Shown here piece after piece: positions 8,008 to 16,857 of a DNA stretch of 64,000 bases. Position numbers and translations under genes: made by a program. Numbering within the stretch: position 1 is the first letter of the stretch; every line of letters begins with the position of its first letter. Origin of the DNA: Lachnospiraceae bacterium XBB1006 (GTDB lineage Bacteria; Bacillota; Clostridia; Lachnospirales; Lachnospiraceae); NCBI GenBank assembly GCA_900115795.1, contig FOXT01000005.1:243015-307014 (forward strand), in the 5' to 3' direction. The notes under the pieces were generated by a model that was not told the origin of the DNA, did not search any database, and saw only the letters and a program-made list of their open reading frames with translations.

Positions 8008-9245
8008 GAAAAACAGAATTATTGGTGCCGGCCAGCAGCCTTGAGGTATTGAAGGTTGCAGTAATTTACGGTGCAGATGCGGTGTATATCGGAGGCGAAG
8101 TATTTGGACTTCGTGCAAAAGCAAAGAATTTTACCTTAGAAGAAATGGCAGAAGGGGTTCAATTTGCCCATGCCCATGGCGTTAAGGTGTATGTGACAGC
8201 GAATATTTTAGCACACAACGGCGATTTGCCGGGCGTGCGTACCTATTTTGAGGAGCTAAAGAAGGTCGGTCCGGATGCGCTCATTATTTCCGATCCGGGT
8301 ATTTTTACCATTGCAAGGGAAGTGCTTCCGGATATGGAAATACATATCAGTACGCAGGCCAATAATACCAATTATGGAACGTATCAGTTTTGGTGGAAGC
8401 AAGGCGCGAAGCGTGTCGTGACTGCACGTGAGCTTTCTCTAAAAGAGATTACGCAGATTCGCGAGAACATTCCGGAGGAAATGGAGATTGAAACGTTCAT
8501 TCATGGAGCAATGTGCATATCCTATTCCGGAAGATGCCTGCTTAGTAACTTTTTTACCGGAAGGGATGCGAACCGCGGTGCTTGTACCCATCCGTGTCGT
8601 TGGAAATATTCCGTTATGGAAGAAAAACGTCCGGGAGAATATTTTCCGGTTTATGAGAATGAACGTGGAACGTATATTTTTAATTCCAAAGATTTGTGCA
8701 TGATTGAGCACATCCCGGAAATGATGGCAGCGGGTATTGATAGCTTTAAGATTGAAGGACGTATGAAGACAGCATTGTATGTTGCAACGGTTGCAAGAAC
8801 CTATCGTAAGGCCATTGATGATTATTTGGAGTCTGAGGAAAAATATCGTGCGAATATGGACTGGTATCAGGATCAGATTAGTAACTGTACCTATCGACAG
8901 TTTACAACCGGATTTTTCTTTGGAAAACCGGATGAGAATACGCAGATTTATGACAGTAATACGTACGTGCGTGAGTACACTTACCTTGGAATTGTAGGTC
9001 CGAAGAATGAGAAGGGATACCGCATTGAACAGCGGAACAAGTTCTCGGTAGGAGAAGAAATTGAAGTCATGAAACCAAATGGCGACAATATAAAGGCAAC
9101 GGTATTGCATATTCGTGACAGCAAAGGCAACGAAATGGAAAGTGCACCACACCCACAGCAGGAGCTGTTTGTGGATTTGGGCATGGAGCTTTCCGAGTTC
9201 GACATCCTGCGTCGCGAGGAAAAAGAGACTACGGTGTTGTCTTAG
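8004..9245 (+). CDS. trhP: U32 family peptidase-like tRNA hydroxylation protein TrhP
   Basis: A 413-residue protein with the U32 signature (EIETFIHGAMCISYSGRC) and the cysteine cluster region GACTHPCRWKY. TrhP proteins convert U34 of certain tRNAs to ho5U using prephenate as an oxygen-related precursor in a metal-cluster-dependent reaction. Start ATG overlaps the trmR stop (ATGA-type coupling). Bacillus has two such genes (yrrN, yrrO); here one. Its last 17 nt overlap the convergent aroC 3' end. Notably aroC and TrhP both belong to chorismate/prephenate chemistry, though the adjacency may be chance. Confidence 0.88.
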   Translation: MRKTELLVPASSLEVLKVAVIYGADAVYIGGEVFGLRAKAKNFTLEEMAEGVQFAHAHGVKVYVTANILAHNGDLPGVRTYFEELKKVGPDALIISDPGIFTIAREVLPDMEIHISTQANNTNYGTYQFWWKQGAKRVVTARELSLKEITQIRENIPEEMEIETFIHGAMCISYSGRCLLSNFFTGRDANRGACTHPCRWKYSVMEEKRPGEYFPVYENERGTYIFNSKDLCMIEHIPEMMAAGIDSFKIEGRMKTALYVATVARTYRKAIDDYLESEEKYRANMDWYQDQISNCTYRQFTTGFFFGKPDENTQIYDSNTYVREYTYLGIVGPKNEKGYRIEQRNKFSVGEEIEVMKPNGDNIKATVLHIRDSKGNEMESAPHPQQELFVDLGMELSEFDILRREEKETTVLS

Positions 9246-10239
9246 TAAAAAAGGAAAAGCGGGCTGTCTGTTGTTCTAACAGGCAGTCTACTAGCGTGAT
9301 GGCACACATGGATTCCACCACGACGGCGGCACGTTTGACAATGGTTGTGTCGTGACGTCCCCGAATGGTTACTTCAGTTGGTTGTCCGGCATCGGTAATT
9401 GTTTGTTGCGGAAGACCGATGGAAGGGGTGGGCTTTATGCTGGCGGATACAATAATGGGTTCTCCGTTGCTGATGCCGGCAAGTATCCCACCGGCGTAGT
9501 TGGTGGCGGTATGAATGCCATGGGCTGATTTTTCCAGTATAACGTCGTTGTGGGTGGAGCCCTTCATGGATTCGCAAGCCTTACCGGAACCGATTTCAAC
9601 AGCCTTCACACCACCGATGGATAGCAGTGCAGCGCCAAGGCGTGCATCAAGTTTATCAAATACCGGTTCCCCAAGGCCGGCAGGAACGCCGTTTATTTCC
9701 ACGGTGACACCGCCGCCAATGGAATCCTCGGACTGTGCAATGGTTGCTAAGGCTTCTTCCTCCAAAAGACGCGTAGATGTGGAAAAGGTGATGCCAAGCG
9801 TACCAAGCAATTGTGTAGCCAGGGCACCGGCGGCCACCCGACCAAGGGTTTCTCGTCCGGAACTGCGGCCACCGCCACGGTAGTCACGGATTCCATATTT
9901 GAAATCATAGGTGGCGTCTCCGTGTCCGGGACGATAGAGGTGCTTTAGGTCTTCGTAATCTGAAGAATGGGCGTCTTCGTTAAAAACGATGATACTAATG
10001 GGGGTACCAAGGGTTTTCCCCTCGAAAACGCCGGAGAGAATCTGCACCTTGTCGGATTCTTTACGGGATGTTGTATGGGACATAAGACCGGGTTGGCGTC
10101 GTTTCATATAAGCGTCAAAGGCGGTCATATCAATCGAAAAACCTGCGGGACATCCGTCGATGACCACCCCAAGAGCGGGACCATGGGATTCTCCCCACGT
10201 TGTAATTTTGAATAATTTGCCAAATGTAGAACCTGCCAT
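9229..10239 (-). CDS. aroC: Chorismate synthase
   Basis: A 336-residue enzyme that converts EPSP to chorismate with reduced FMN, the last step of the shikimate pathway. Diagnostic segments are GESHGPALGVVIDGCPAG near the N-terminus, GTPISIIVFNEDAHSSDY, YRGGGRSSGRETLGRVAAGA and the C-terminal RGRHDTTIVKRA. It is slightly shorter than the common 350-390 residues. ATG at 10239 is preceded by AAGGAG on the minus strand. The predicted transcript begins near 10,415 and would carry the four-arm inverted-repeat structure in its 5' untranslated region. Confidence 0.95.
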   Translation of the reverse strand: MAGSTFGKLFKITTWGESHGPALGVVIDGCPAGFSIDMTAFDAYMKRRQPGLMSHTTSRKESDKVQILSGVFEGKTLGTPISIIVFNEDAHSSDYEDLKHLYRPGHGDATYDFKYGIRDYRGGGRSSGRETLGRVAAGALATQLLGTLGITFSTSTRLLEEEALATIAQSEDSIGGGVTVEINGVPAGLGEPVFDKLDARLGAALLSIGGVKAVEIGSGKACESMKGSTHNDVILEKSAHGIHTATNYAGGILAGISNGEPIIVSASIKPTPSIGLPQQTITDAGQPTEVTIRGRHDTTIVKRAAVVVESMCAITLVDCLLEQQTARFSFFTKTTP

Positions 10240-10273
10240 TTGTTATACTCCTTTTCGTATTCTATGTAGTTAA

Positions 10274-10402
10274 TTGCGAAACTCTTATGCCACGACCGTG
10301 GCATGTTGGATTTGCATAAAAATCGTTCTCGCAAGTTAACTTGCAGAGACGATTTATTATGCAAATTGCTCATGCGGCATTCGCCGCAGAGCAGTTTTGC
10401 AA
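10274..10402. repeat. Four-way-junction palindromic element between aroC and tgt
   Basis: An outer stem TTGCGAAAC (10274-10282) / GTTTTGCAA (10394-10402) encloses three hairpins: ATGCCACG/CGTGGCAT (10287-10304); a long arm ATTTGCATAA/TTATGCAAAT (10310-10366) with the palindrome GCAAGTTAACTTGC at its tip; and GCTC-a-TGCGGC/GCCGCA-GAGC (10368-10392). It lies wholly inside the predicted aroC 5' leader, and its right arm overlaps the tgt -35. It could be a structured leader RNA, a cruciform, or a copy of a dispersed palindromic repeat; the window alone cannot decide. Confidence 0.8.
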
Positions 10403-10425
10403 ACGCCTAGTTCTATGTTTATAGT
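10397..10425 (+). promoter_or_regulatory. Promoter for tgt
   Basis: TTGCAA (-35), 17-nt spacer, TATAGT (-10). The -35 lies in the right arm of the palindromic element. The -10 overlaps the opposite-strand -10 of aroC. Confidence 0.55.
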
Positions 10426-10449
10426 ACAACAAGATACGAGGAAAGACAA
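10421..10449 (-). promoter_or_regulatory. Promoter for aroC
   Basis: On the minus strand: TTGTCT (-35, plus positions 10444-10449), 17-nt spacer, TACTAT (-10, plus 10421-10426). It shares its -10 bases with the tgt promoter on the other strand, giving a face-to-face bidirectional arrangement. Confidence 0.5.
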
Positions 10450-10470
10450 GAACAAGCAGGGGAAGAAAGG

Positions 10471-11613
10471 ATGGAAAGAATGTATAAAGTACTCAAAACA
10501 GAGGGGCGCGCCAAGCGTGCAGTGATGGAAACGGTTCACGGAACCATCCAGACCCCGGTTTTTATGAATGTAGGAACGGTAGCGGCCATTAAGGGAGCCG
10601 TATCTACGGTGGATTTACATGACTTAAAGACACAGGTAGAGTTATCCAACACCTACCATTTGCATGTTCGTACCGGTGATAAAGTGATTAAGCAGCTGGG
10701 CGGACTTCATAAATTTATGAACTGGGACAAACCAATTCTTACGGATTCCGGCGGATTCCAGGTATTTTCTTTAGCCGGACTTCGAAAAATAAAAGAAGAG
10801 GGCGTGTATTTCCATTCCCATATAGATGGAGCGAAGATTTTTATGGGACCGGAAGAAAGCATGCAGATTCAGTCAAATTTAGCATCCACGATTGCCATGG
10901 CCTTTGATGAATGCCCGTCTGCTGTGGCAGAGCGTCGATACGTAGAGGATTCTGTGGCGCGAACCACGCGGTGGTTAGAGCGTTGTAAGAAAGAGATGAA
11001 TCGATTAAACGGTCTGGAGGATACCATCAATAAGCAGCAGCTTTTATTTGGCATTAACCAGGGAGCTATTTTTGACGACATTCGTATTGAGCACGCAAAA
11101 CGCATCAGTGAAATGGACTTAGACGGGTATGCAGTCGGAGGATTGGCCGTAGGAGAAACCCATGAGCAGATGTACCACGTATTAGAAGAGGTTGTGCCGT
11201 ATCTTCCGCAGGACAAACCGACGTACCTTATGGGAGTTGGAACTCCGGCTAATATTTTAGAGGGCGTAGAGCGCGGAATCGACTTTTTTGACTGCGTGTA
11301 TCCATCACGAAATGGACGCCATGGCCATTTGTATACCAACCATGGAAAAATTAACCTGTTTAACGAAAAATATAAGTTGGACACCCGCCCTATTGAAGAG
11401 GGCTGTCAATGTCCAACCTGTAAACATTATTCCCGCGCCTATATTCGCCATCTGTTAAAAGCAAAGGAAATGTTGGGTATGCGGTTATGTGTGCAGCACA
11501 ACTTGTATTTTTACAACGAGATGATGGAAGAGATTCGGGAAGCCTTAGATGAAGGCCGTTTTAAGGCTTACAAGAAACAAAAATTAGAGAACATGGCAAC
11601 CCCATTGGAATAA
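10471..11613 (+). CDS. tgt: tRNA-guanine transglycosylase (queuine tRNA-ribosyltransferase)
   Basis: A 380-residue TIM-barrel enzyme that swaps G34 for preQ1 in GUN-anticodon tRNAs. Motifs: the general acid/base region ILTDSGGFQVFSL, substrate loop GGLAVGE, the nucleophile region FDCVYPSRNGRHG, and the zinc site CQCPTCKHYSRAYIRH with its distal histidine. Start taken at ATG 10471; a second in-frame ATG at 10480 also has purines upstream and cannot be excluded. YajC follows, as in many bacteria (tgt-yajC), though here with its own promoter. Confidence 0.95.
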   Translation: MERMYKVLKTEGRAKRAVMETVHGTIQTPVFMNVGTVAAIKGAVSTVDLHDLKTQVELSNTYHLHVRTGDKVIKQLGGLHKFMNWDKPILTDSGGFQVFSLAGLRKIKEEGVYFHSHIDGAKIFMGPEESMQIQSNLASTIAMAFDECPSAVAERRYVEDSVARTTRWLERCKKEMNRLNGLEDTINKQQLLFGINQGAIFDDIRIEHAKRISEMDLDGYAVGGLAVGETHEQMYHVLEEVVPYLPQDKPTYLMGVGTPANILEGVERGIDFFDCVYPSRNGRHGHLYTNHGKINLFNEKYKLDTRPIEEGCQCPTCKHYSRAYIRHLLKAKEMLGMRLCVQHNLYFYNEMMEEIREALDEGRFKAYKKQKLENMATPLE

Positions 11614-11627
11614 TTTAAACAAACTAC

Positions 11628-11656
11628 TTGAAGAGTGTTAACGTTTTGTGTAAAAT
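11628..11656 (+). promoter_or_regulatory. Promoter for yajC
   Basis: TTGAAG (-35), 17-nt spacer, TAAAAT (-10), ending 35 nt before the yajC ATG, in the short gap after tgt. Confidence 0.55.
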
Positions 11657-11691
11657 AAGGGTATAGTTTGTAAAAAGTGGAGGAAAAAAGG

Positions 11692-11991
11692 ATGATTTTA
11701 GCAAACGCAAACGGAAATCCGTTTATTACAATTGGTATGTTGGTGGTATTGTTCGCATTGATGTATTTCATGATGATTCGCCCACAACAGAAAGAAACAA
11801 AGAGAAAGAATCAGATGCTTTCCGAAATGGCAGTTGGTGATACTGTGCTTACAACCAGCGGTTTTTACGGAACATTGATTGACATGCAGGAAGATACAGT
11901 GATTGTTGAGTTCGGAAGCAACAAGAACTGCCGTATTCCAATGCAGAAAGCTGCCATTGCAGCAATTGAAAAGGCAGAAGATGCACAATAA
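11692..11991 (+). CDS. yajC: Preprotein translocase accessory subunit YajC
   Basis: A 99-residue inner-membrane protein: one N-terminal membrane segment (about residues 10-28), then the hallmark MIRPQQKETKRKNQML and a small cytosolic beta domain. YajC associates with SecDF in protein export. A GTG at 11677 opens the frame earlier but includes the ribosome binding site GGAGGAAAAAAGG, so the ATG at 11692 is the start. It is followed by a clear terminator, so it may be monocistronic. Confidence 0.92.
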   Translation: MILANANGNPFITIGMLVVLFALMYFMMIRPQQKETKRKNQMLSEMAVGDTVLTTSGFYGTLIDMQEDTVIVEFGSNKNCRIPMQKAAIAAIEKAEDAQ

Positions 11992-11999
11992 GCTTAGAT

Positions 12000-12029
12000 G
12001 GACATGCCCTGTGGGGGTGTGTCCTTTTT
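12000..12029 (+). terminator. Rho-independent terminator after yajC
   Basis: Stem GGACA(TG)CCC / GGGG(TG)TGTCC closed by a short TGTG loop, then TTTTT. It begins 9 nt after the yajC stop. Confidence 0.8.
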
Positions 12030-12054
12030 GCGCTTGTGATAAGGAGTTAAGAAT

Positions 12055-12921
12055 ATGGATACCGTAACAAAGGACATATCAGAGAATTCGCAGGAGATTG
12101 TGAAGCAGAGCAATTTGTTTGTGGAATATTTGAAGGGACTGATTCCGAATGCCCTCGATTTTGCCGTGGATGTGGTCATCGCACTTTTGATATACATCAT
12201 TGGTGTGAAGGTTATAGCAATTATTCGCAAGATGATTGGAAGAATGATGGATCGCAGTCGCCTGGATGCCGGAGTGAAGTCCTTTTTGGATTCCCTTACG
12301 AAATTCGTTCTTTATTTTTTGCTGGTGGTATTTATTGCAACACGATTCGGGGCAACCACAGCCAGTGTTACGGCACTTGTGGGTTCAGCCGGATTAGCGG
12401 TGGGATTAGCGTTACAGGGAAGCCTTGCTAATTTTGCCGGGGGTGTATTGATTTTGGTTATGAAACCCTTTGACTTGGGAGATTATATTATTTCCGATTC
12501 CGGAGAAGGTACGGTTACGCAGATACAGATTTGTTATACGCGTTTGTTAACGGTTGATAACAAGCTTGTGGTGATTCCAAACGGAAAGCTTTCCGATGGC
12601 GTAATTACCAACGTAACGAAGATGGAGAAACGCCGTGTAGATTTGACATATGGGATTGCCTATGGAACGGATATTAAGAAGGCCAAAGAGGTAATTGAAG
12701 AAGTCTACCGGGCAGATGAGGCGAGGTTGCCGGATGAGCCGATGGAGGTGTTTGTAGATTCACTTAGAGAGTCGGAGCTGGTATTAGGAGCTAGAATCTG
12801 GGTGAAGACGGAAGACTATTGGACAACCAGATATCGTCTTCAGGAACAGGTTGTAGAGGCTTTTGAACGGGAAGGAATTACCATTCCATTCCCACAGATG
12901 GAAATTACACTACACAAATAG
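12055..12921 (+). CDS. Small-conductance mechanosensitive channel (MscS family)
   Basis: A 288-residue membrane channel that opens under membrane tension during osmotic downshock. Three hydrophobic segments occupy about residues 35-60, 80-105 and 108-135; the last is the pore helix with the Ala/Gly pattern GSAGLAVGLALQGSLANFAGG, followed by the beta domain (PFDLGDYI, then VIPNGKLSDGVITN). This is the core MscS size. The ATG has AAGGAG at good spacing. It is followed after a 31-nt gap by the M16 peptidase gene. Confidence 0.92.
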   Translation: MDTVTKDISENSQEIVKQSNLFVEYLKGLIPNALDFAVDVVIALLIYIIGVKVIAIIRKMIGRMMDRSRLDAGVKSFLDSLTKFVLYFLLVVFIATRFGATTASVTALVGSAGLAVGLALQGSLANFAGGVLILVMKPFDLGDYIISDSGEGTVTQIQICYTRLLTVDNKLVVIPNGKLSDGVITNVTKMEKRRVDLTYGIAYGTDIKKAKEVIEEVYRADEARLPDEPMEVFVDSLRESELVLGARIWVKTEDYWTTRYRLQEQVVEAFEREGITIPFPQMEITLHK

Positions 12922-12952
12922 TAAATTATATAGCATGAAGGGGGAAGAAAGA

Positions 12953-15874
12953 ATGCTAGACATGAAGAAATTGCCGGCCTATGAGCTGGTGAAACAACAA
13001 CATTTAGAGGCATTGAACTCGGAGGGATACGTGTTAAAGCATGTGAAGACGGGTGCAAGAATATGTCTCTTGTCCAACGATGATGAGAATAAGGTATTTC
13101 AGATTGGCTTTCGGACACCGCCAAATACAGATACCGGTGTACCGCACATTATTGAGCATACAGTTCTTTGCGGTTCGGACAAGTATCCATTAAAGGATCC
13201 GTTTGTAGAATTGATTAAGGGGTCTTTGAATACCTTTATCAATGCCATGACCTTTAATGATAAGACAATTTATCCGGTTGCAAGTTGCAACGATAAGGAT
13301 TTCCAAAATCTGATGGATGTGTATCTGGATGCGGTATTCCATCCGAATATCTACAAATATGAGGAAATTTTTATGCAGGAGGGATGGCACTATGAGATGG
13401 AATCGGAAAGTGATCCATTAACCATCAACGGTGTCGTTTACAATGAAATGAAAGGTGCGTACTCTTCACCGGAAGAGGTGTTAGGAGAGGAACTTAGCAA
13501 AGCATTGTTCCCGGATACCTGCTATGGCAAGGATTCCGGTGGTGATCCACAGTTTATTCCGACCTTGACAAGAGAGGCATTTCTGGATTTTCATCGTGCG
13601 TACTATCATCCATGCAACAGTTATATCTACCTGTATGGTGATATGGACATGGAAGAGAAGCTTGATTATATCGATAAGCAGTATTTATCAACCTTTGAAC
13701 CACGTAAGATTGACTCTGAGATTGCATTGCAGACACCGTTTAAAGAAACAAAGACAGTAACGAAGAAATATTCCATTTCTTCTGAAGAGAGTGAAGATAA
13801 GAAGTCTATTTTCTGCTACGGTACGGTAACCGAAGGAAGTCTCGACAGAGAATTGTATGTTGCAATGGAAGTGTTGAATTATGCGCTACTGGCATCTCCG
13901 GGTGCAGTGTTAAAGCAGGCACTTTTGGATAATGGAATCGGTAACGAAATCAGCAGTAACTGGGAGACGGCAGTTAGACAGCCTTACTTCTCCCTGGAAG
14001 TAAAGAATGTGAATCCTGATCAATTTGATTCCTTTAAGAAAGTGATGAGAGATACCTTGTCAGATGTTGTGAAGAAAGGAATCGACAAGAGTGTTTTGGA
14101 AGCTGCCTTAAATACGATGGAATTTAAATACAGAGAATCTGATTTTGGCTCCTTCCCGAAGGGCTTGATGTATGTAATAGGAAGTATGGACAGCTGGCTA
14201 TATGATGACAGTGATCCATTTATGTTTATTGAAATTCTTGATGTATATGCGTCCTTGAAGGAAAAAGTGAAAACGGATTATTTTGAAAAATTAATTTCCA
14301 AGTATTTCCTTGAGAATCCGCACAGTGCCTATGTGATTTTAGAGCCGGAGAAAGGTCTGGCCGGTGCGAAAGATGAGGCGCTTAGCCAGGAACTTGCAGA
14401 GAAGAAGGCGGCAATGAGCAAGGAAGAAGTTACAGCGATTGTAGAGGCGACCAAACGTCTGCGTGCGTACCAGGAAGCACCGGATACGCCGGAACAGCTG
14501 GCAACCATTCCGAAATTAAGACGTTCCGATATTAAAAAAGAGCCACTTGAAATCAACAATACCGTATACAAACCGGAATCCATTCCGGTGGTACATCATG
14601 ACATGTTTACCAATGGTATTCACTACGTGAATTTGTTGTTTGATGTAAAGAAACTATCAAATGAATTGCTTCCGGCACTTGGAGTGTTGCAGTTCGTTTG
14701 GGGATTGATGGACACGAAGAACTATACCTTCGCAGAACTGAGTAAGGAAATTGACCTTGCAACCGGTGGAATCGGATGTAGCTTTGGATTTTATGAGAAT
14801 ATTAAGACACCGGCACAGTTTGATTTGAAATTTACCATTGGGGCGAAGACATTCTATCATAAGATGGATCGTGCAATGGAATTGATTGCAGAGATTATTG
14901 AGGGCACCAAGTTTGAAGATGAGAAGCGTTTGAAAGAATTGATTTCTGAGAATCGTTCCCGGATGCAGGGAGATATTTCCGCAGCCGGCAACCGTTACGG
15001 AATTTTGCGTGCACAATCTCACCATACCAGAATGGGTGCAGTCAAAGATATGATTATGGGTATTGGTTTTTATCAGTATCTTGCCAATCTGGATGACCAT
15101 TTTGAAGAAGAAAAAGAAAAGCTGATTGCAAATCTGAAGACATTAAATGAAATCGTATTCCGTAAAGAGAATTTGATTGTAAGTTCTACTTGTCTGAAAG
15201 AAGAGTACGAGGAACTTCCGGGACAGTTAAAAGAACTCTGCCATCACTTAAGCCATGAAGATTACGCATTCTCGCCGGATGAACCGTCCTATGAGGCGAA
15301 GAACGAAGGATTTACCAATTCTTCTCAGGTTCAGTATGTGTGCCGTTCTTCAAACTTTAGAGATGCAGGATTTAACTACACCGGTGCCATGATGTTGTTA
15401 CAGCCGATTTTATCCTATGACTATCTGTGGAATAACATTCGTGTCAAGGGTGGCGCGTATGGTTGTAGTGCAGCGGTGCAAAAGAATGGAAATATTCTGT
15501 TTACCACCTATCGCGATCCGCATATCAAACGTTCCTTAGACGTGTTTGAGGGCGTGGCAGACTTCCTTGAGAACTTTGAGGCAGATGAAGAAGAGATGAC
15601 AAAATACGTGATCGGTACCTTCGGAATGGTGGATACACCATTAACACCGGCACAGAAAGGTGTACGGGATACCGGATTATATTTAAGAAAAATTGGCATG
15701 GAAGAATTGGCAAGAGACAGACGCCAGGCCTTGAATGTAACAACGGAGGATATTCATGAGATTGGACACATTTTAAGAGAATCTTTGAAGGAATCCTGTT
15801 ACTGTGTAATCGGTAACGAAGAGAATATTAAGAAAGCAAGCGATCTCTTCGACCAAATTGAAACAATAAAGTAA
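12953..15874 (+). CDS. M16C family zinc metallopeptidase (presequence-protease-like)
   Basis: A 973-residue insulinase-superfamily peptidase. The inverted zinc motif HxxEH is H65-IIE-H69, with the third ligand Glu165 in NEMKGAYS, the same 96-residue spacing as in PreP/Cym1. Two M16 halves plus the M16C-associated linker (RLRAYQEAPDTPEQLATIPKL) enclose the substrate in one chain. Bacterial M16C enzymes degrade short unfolded peptides in the cytosol; no signal peptide is seen. The frame opens upstream at 12863 inside mscS, but GGGGGAAGAAAGA precedes the ATG at 12953, which is chosen. Confidence 0.93.
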   Translation: MLDMKKLPAYELVKQQHLEALNSEGYVLKHVKTGARICLLSNDDENKVFQIGFRTPPNTDTGVPHIIEHTVLCGSDKYPLKDPFVELIKGSLNTFINAMTFNDKTIYPVASCNDKDFQNLMDVYLDAVFHPNIYKYEEIFMQEGWHYEMESESDPLTINGVVYNEMKGAYSSPEEVLGEELSKALFPDTCYGKDSGGDPQFIPTLTREAFLDFHRAYYHPCNSYIYLYGDMDMEEKLDYIDKQYLSTFEPRKIDSEIALQTPFKETKTVTKKYSISSEESEDKKSIFCYGTVTEGSLDRELYVAMEVLNYALLASPGAVLKQALLDNGIGNEISSNWETAVRQPYFSLEVKNVNPDQFDSFKKVMRDTLSDVVKKGIDKSVLEAALNTMEFKYRESDFGSFPKGLMYVIGSMDSWLYDDSDPFMFIEILDVYASLKEKVKTDYFEKLISKYFLENPHSAYVILEPEKGLAGAKDEALSQELAEKKAAMSKEEVTAIVEATKRLRAYQEAPDTPEQLATIPKLRRSDIKKEPLEINNTVYKPESIPVVHHDMFTNGIHYVNLLFDVKKLSNELLPALGVLQFVWGLMDTKNYTFAELSKEIDLATGGIGCSFGFYENIKTPAQFDLKFTIGAKTFYHKMDRAMELIAEIIEGTKFEDEKRLKELISENRSRMQGDISAAGNRYGILRAQSHHTRMGAVKDMIMGIGFYQYLANLDDHFEEEKEKLIANLKTLNEIVFRKENLIVSSTCLKEEYEELPGQLKELCHHLSHEDYAFSPDEPSYEAKNEGFTNSSQVQYVCRSSNFRDAGFNYTGAMMLLQPILSYDYLWNNIRVKGGAYGCSAAVQKNGNILFTTYRDPHIKRSLDVFEGVADFLENFEADEEEMTKYVIGTFGMVDTPLTPAQKGVRDTGLYLRKIGMEELARDRRQALNVTTEDIHEIGHILRESLKESCYCVIGNEENIKKASDLFDQIETIK

Positions 15875-15885
15875 AGAAATACAAG

Positions 15886-15929
15886 AACGTACGCTATGGG
15901 CAGATGAAAATCTGCCCGTAACGTGCGTT
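15886..15929 (+). other. Long hairpin with GAAA loop just upstream of era
   Basis: A 20-nt arm (15886-15905, core GGGCAGAT) pairs with 15910-15929 (core ATCTGCCC) around a GAAA tetraloop, with one mismatch and some G-U pairs. There is no T-run after it; the era ribosome binding site AAAGGAG follows at once. It may act as an RNA-processing or stability element between the M16 gene and era rather than a classical terminator. Confidence 0.75.
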
Positions 15930-15942
15930 AAAAAGGAGAACT

Positions 15943-16854
15943 ATGAGTGAATTAAAATCAGGATTTGTATCGTTAATCGGAAGACCGAATGTTGGAAAAT
16001 CTACGTTGATGAACTACATTATTGGACAGAAAATTGCTATAACGTCAAAGAAACCACAGACCACCAGAAATAAGATTCAGACGGTTTATACCAAAGAGGG
16101 CAAGGGACAGATTGTGTTTTTGGATACGCCGGGTATTCACAAAGCCAATAATAAGCTTGGAGAATATATGGTCAACGTGGCAGAGCATACCATGAAAGAC
16201 AGTGATGTGGTGGTCTGGCTGGTGGAACCAACGGATTATATCGGTGCAGGAGAAAAGCATATTGCGGAACAACTTGGCAGATGCAAGCTTCCGGTTATCC
16301 TGGTCATTAATAAGGTGGATACGGTGAAAAAAGAGGAAATTCTATTGTTCATCGATACCTACCGTAAACTTATGGAGTTCGATGAGATTGTACCGGTATC
16401 GGCAAAAAGCGGTGAGAACGTGGAAGAATTATTGGATACGATTTTTAAATATTTACCTTATGGGCCGATGTTTTATGACGAGGATACCATTACCGATCAG
16501 CCGGAGAAGCAGATTGTAGCAGAGATGATTCGAGAAAAAGCACTGCATGCCTTAGATGACGAAATTCCACATGGTATTGCGGTGGTTATTGACCGCATGA
16601 AGATGCGCAAAGGGAAGAAAATCATGGATATTGAGGCAACCATCATTTGCGAACGGGAGTCTCACAAAGGAATTATTATTGGAAAACAAGGGGCAATGCT
16701 TAAGAAGATTGGAAGTAATGCCCGTTTCGAAATAGAAAAGATGTTGGAATGCCATGCAAACTTGAAATTATGGGTAAAAGTGAGAAAAGACTGGCGTGAT
16801 AACGATGTATTGATGAAGAATTACGGATATGATAAAAAGAGGATAGATGAGTAG
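15943..16854 (+). CDS. era: GTPase Era
   Basis: A 303-residue essential GTPase in 30S ribosome assembly that binds the 3' end of 16S rRNA. The GTPase domain shows GRPNVGKST (G1), DTPGIH (G3), NKVD (G4) and SAKSGENV (G5); the C-terminal KH domain shows ICERESHKGIIIGKQGAMLKKI. Full length. recO begins 4 nt after the stop, the usual era-recO order of Firmicutes. Confidence 0.97.
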   Translation: MSELKSGFVSLIGRPNVGKSTLMNYIIGQKIAITSKKPQTTRNKIQTVYTKEGKGQIVFLDTPGIHKANNKLGEYMVNVAEHTMKDSDVVVWLVEPTDYIGAGEKHIAEQLGRCKLPVILVINKVDTVKKEEILLFIDTYRKLMEFDEIVPVSAKSGENVEELLDTIFKYLPYGPMFYDEDTITDQPEKQIVAEMIREKALHALDDEIPHGIAVVIDRMKMRKGKKIMDIEATIICERESHKGIIIGKQGAMLKKIGSNARFEIEKMLECHANLKLWVKVRKDWRDNDVLMKNYGYDKKRIDE

Positions 16855-16857
16855 ACC

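Noticed and set aside
12863-12952. Longer start for the M16C peptidase
   Set aside because: It lies within mscS, lacks a ribosome binding site, and adds residues not expected in the family.
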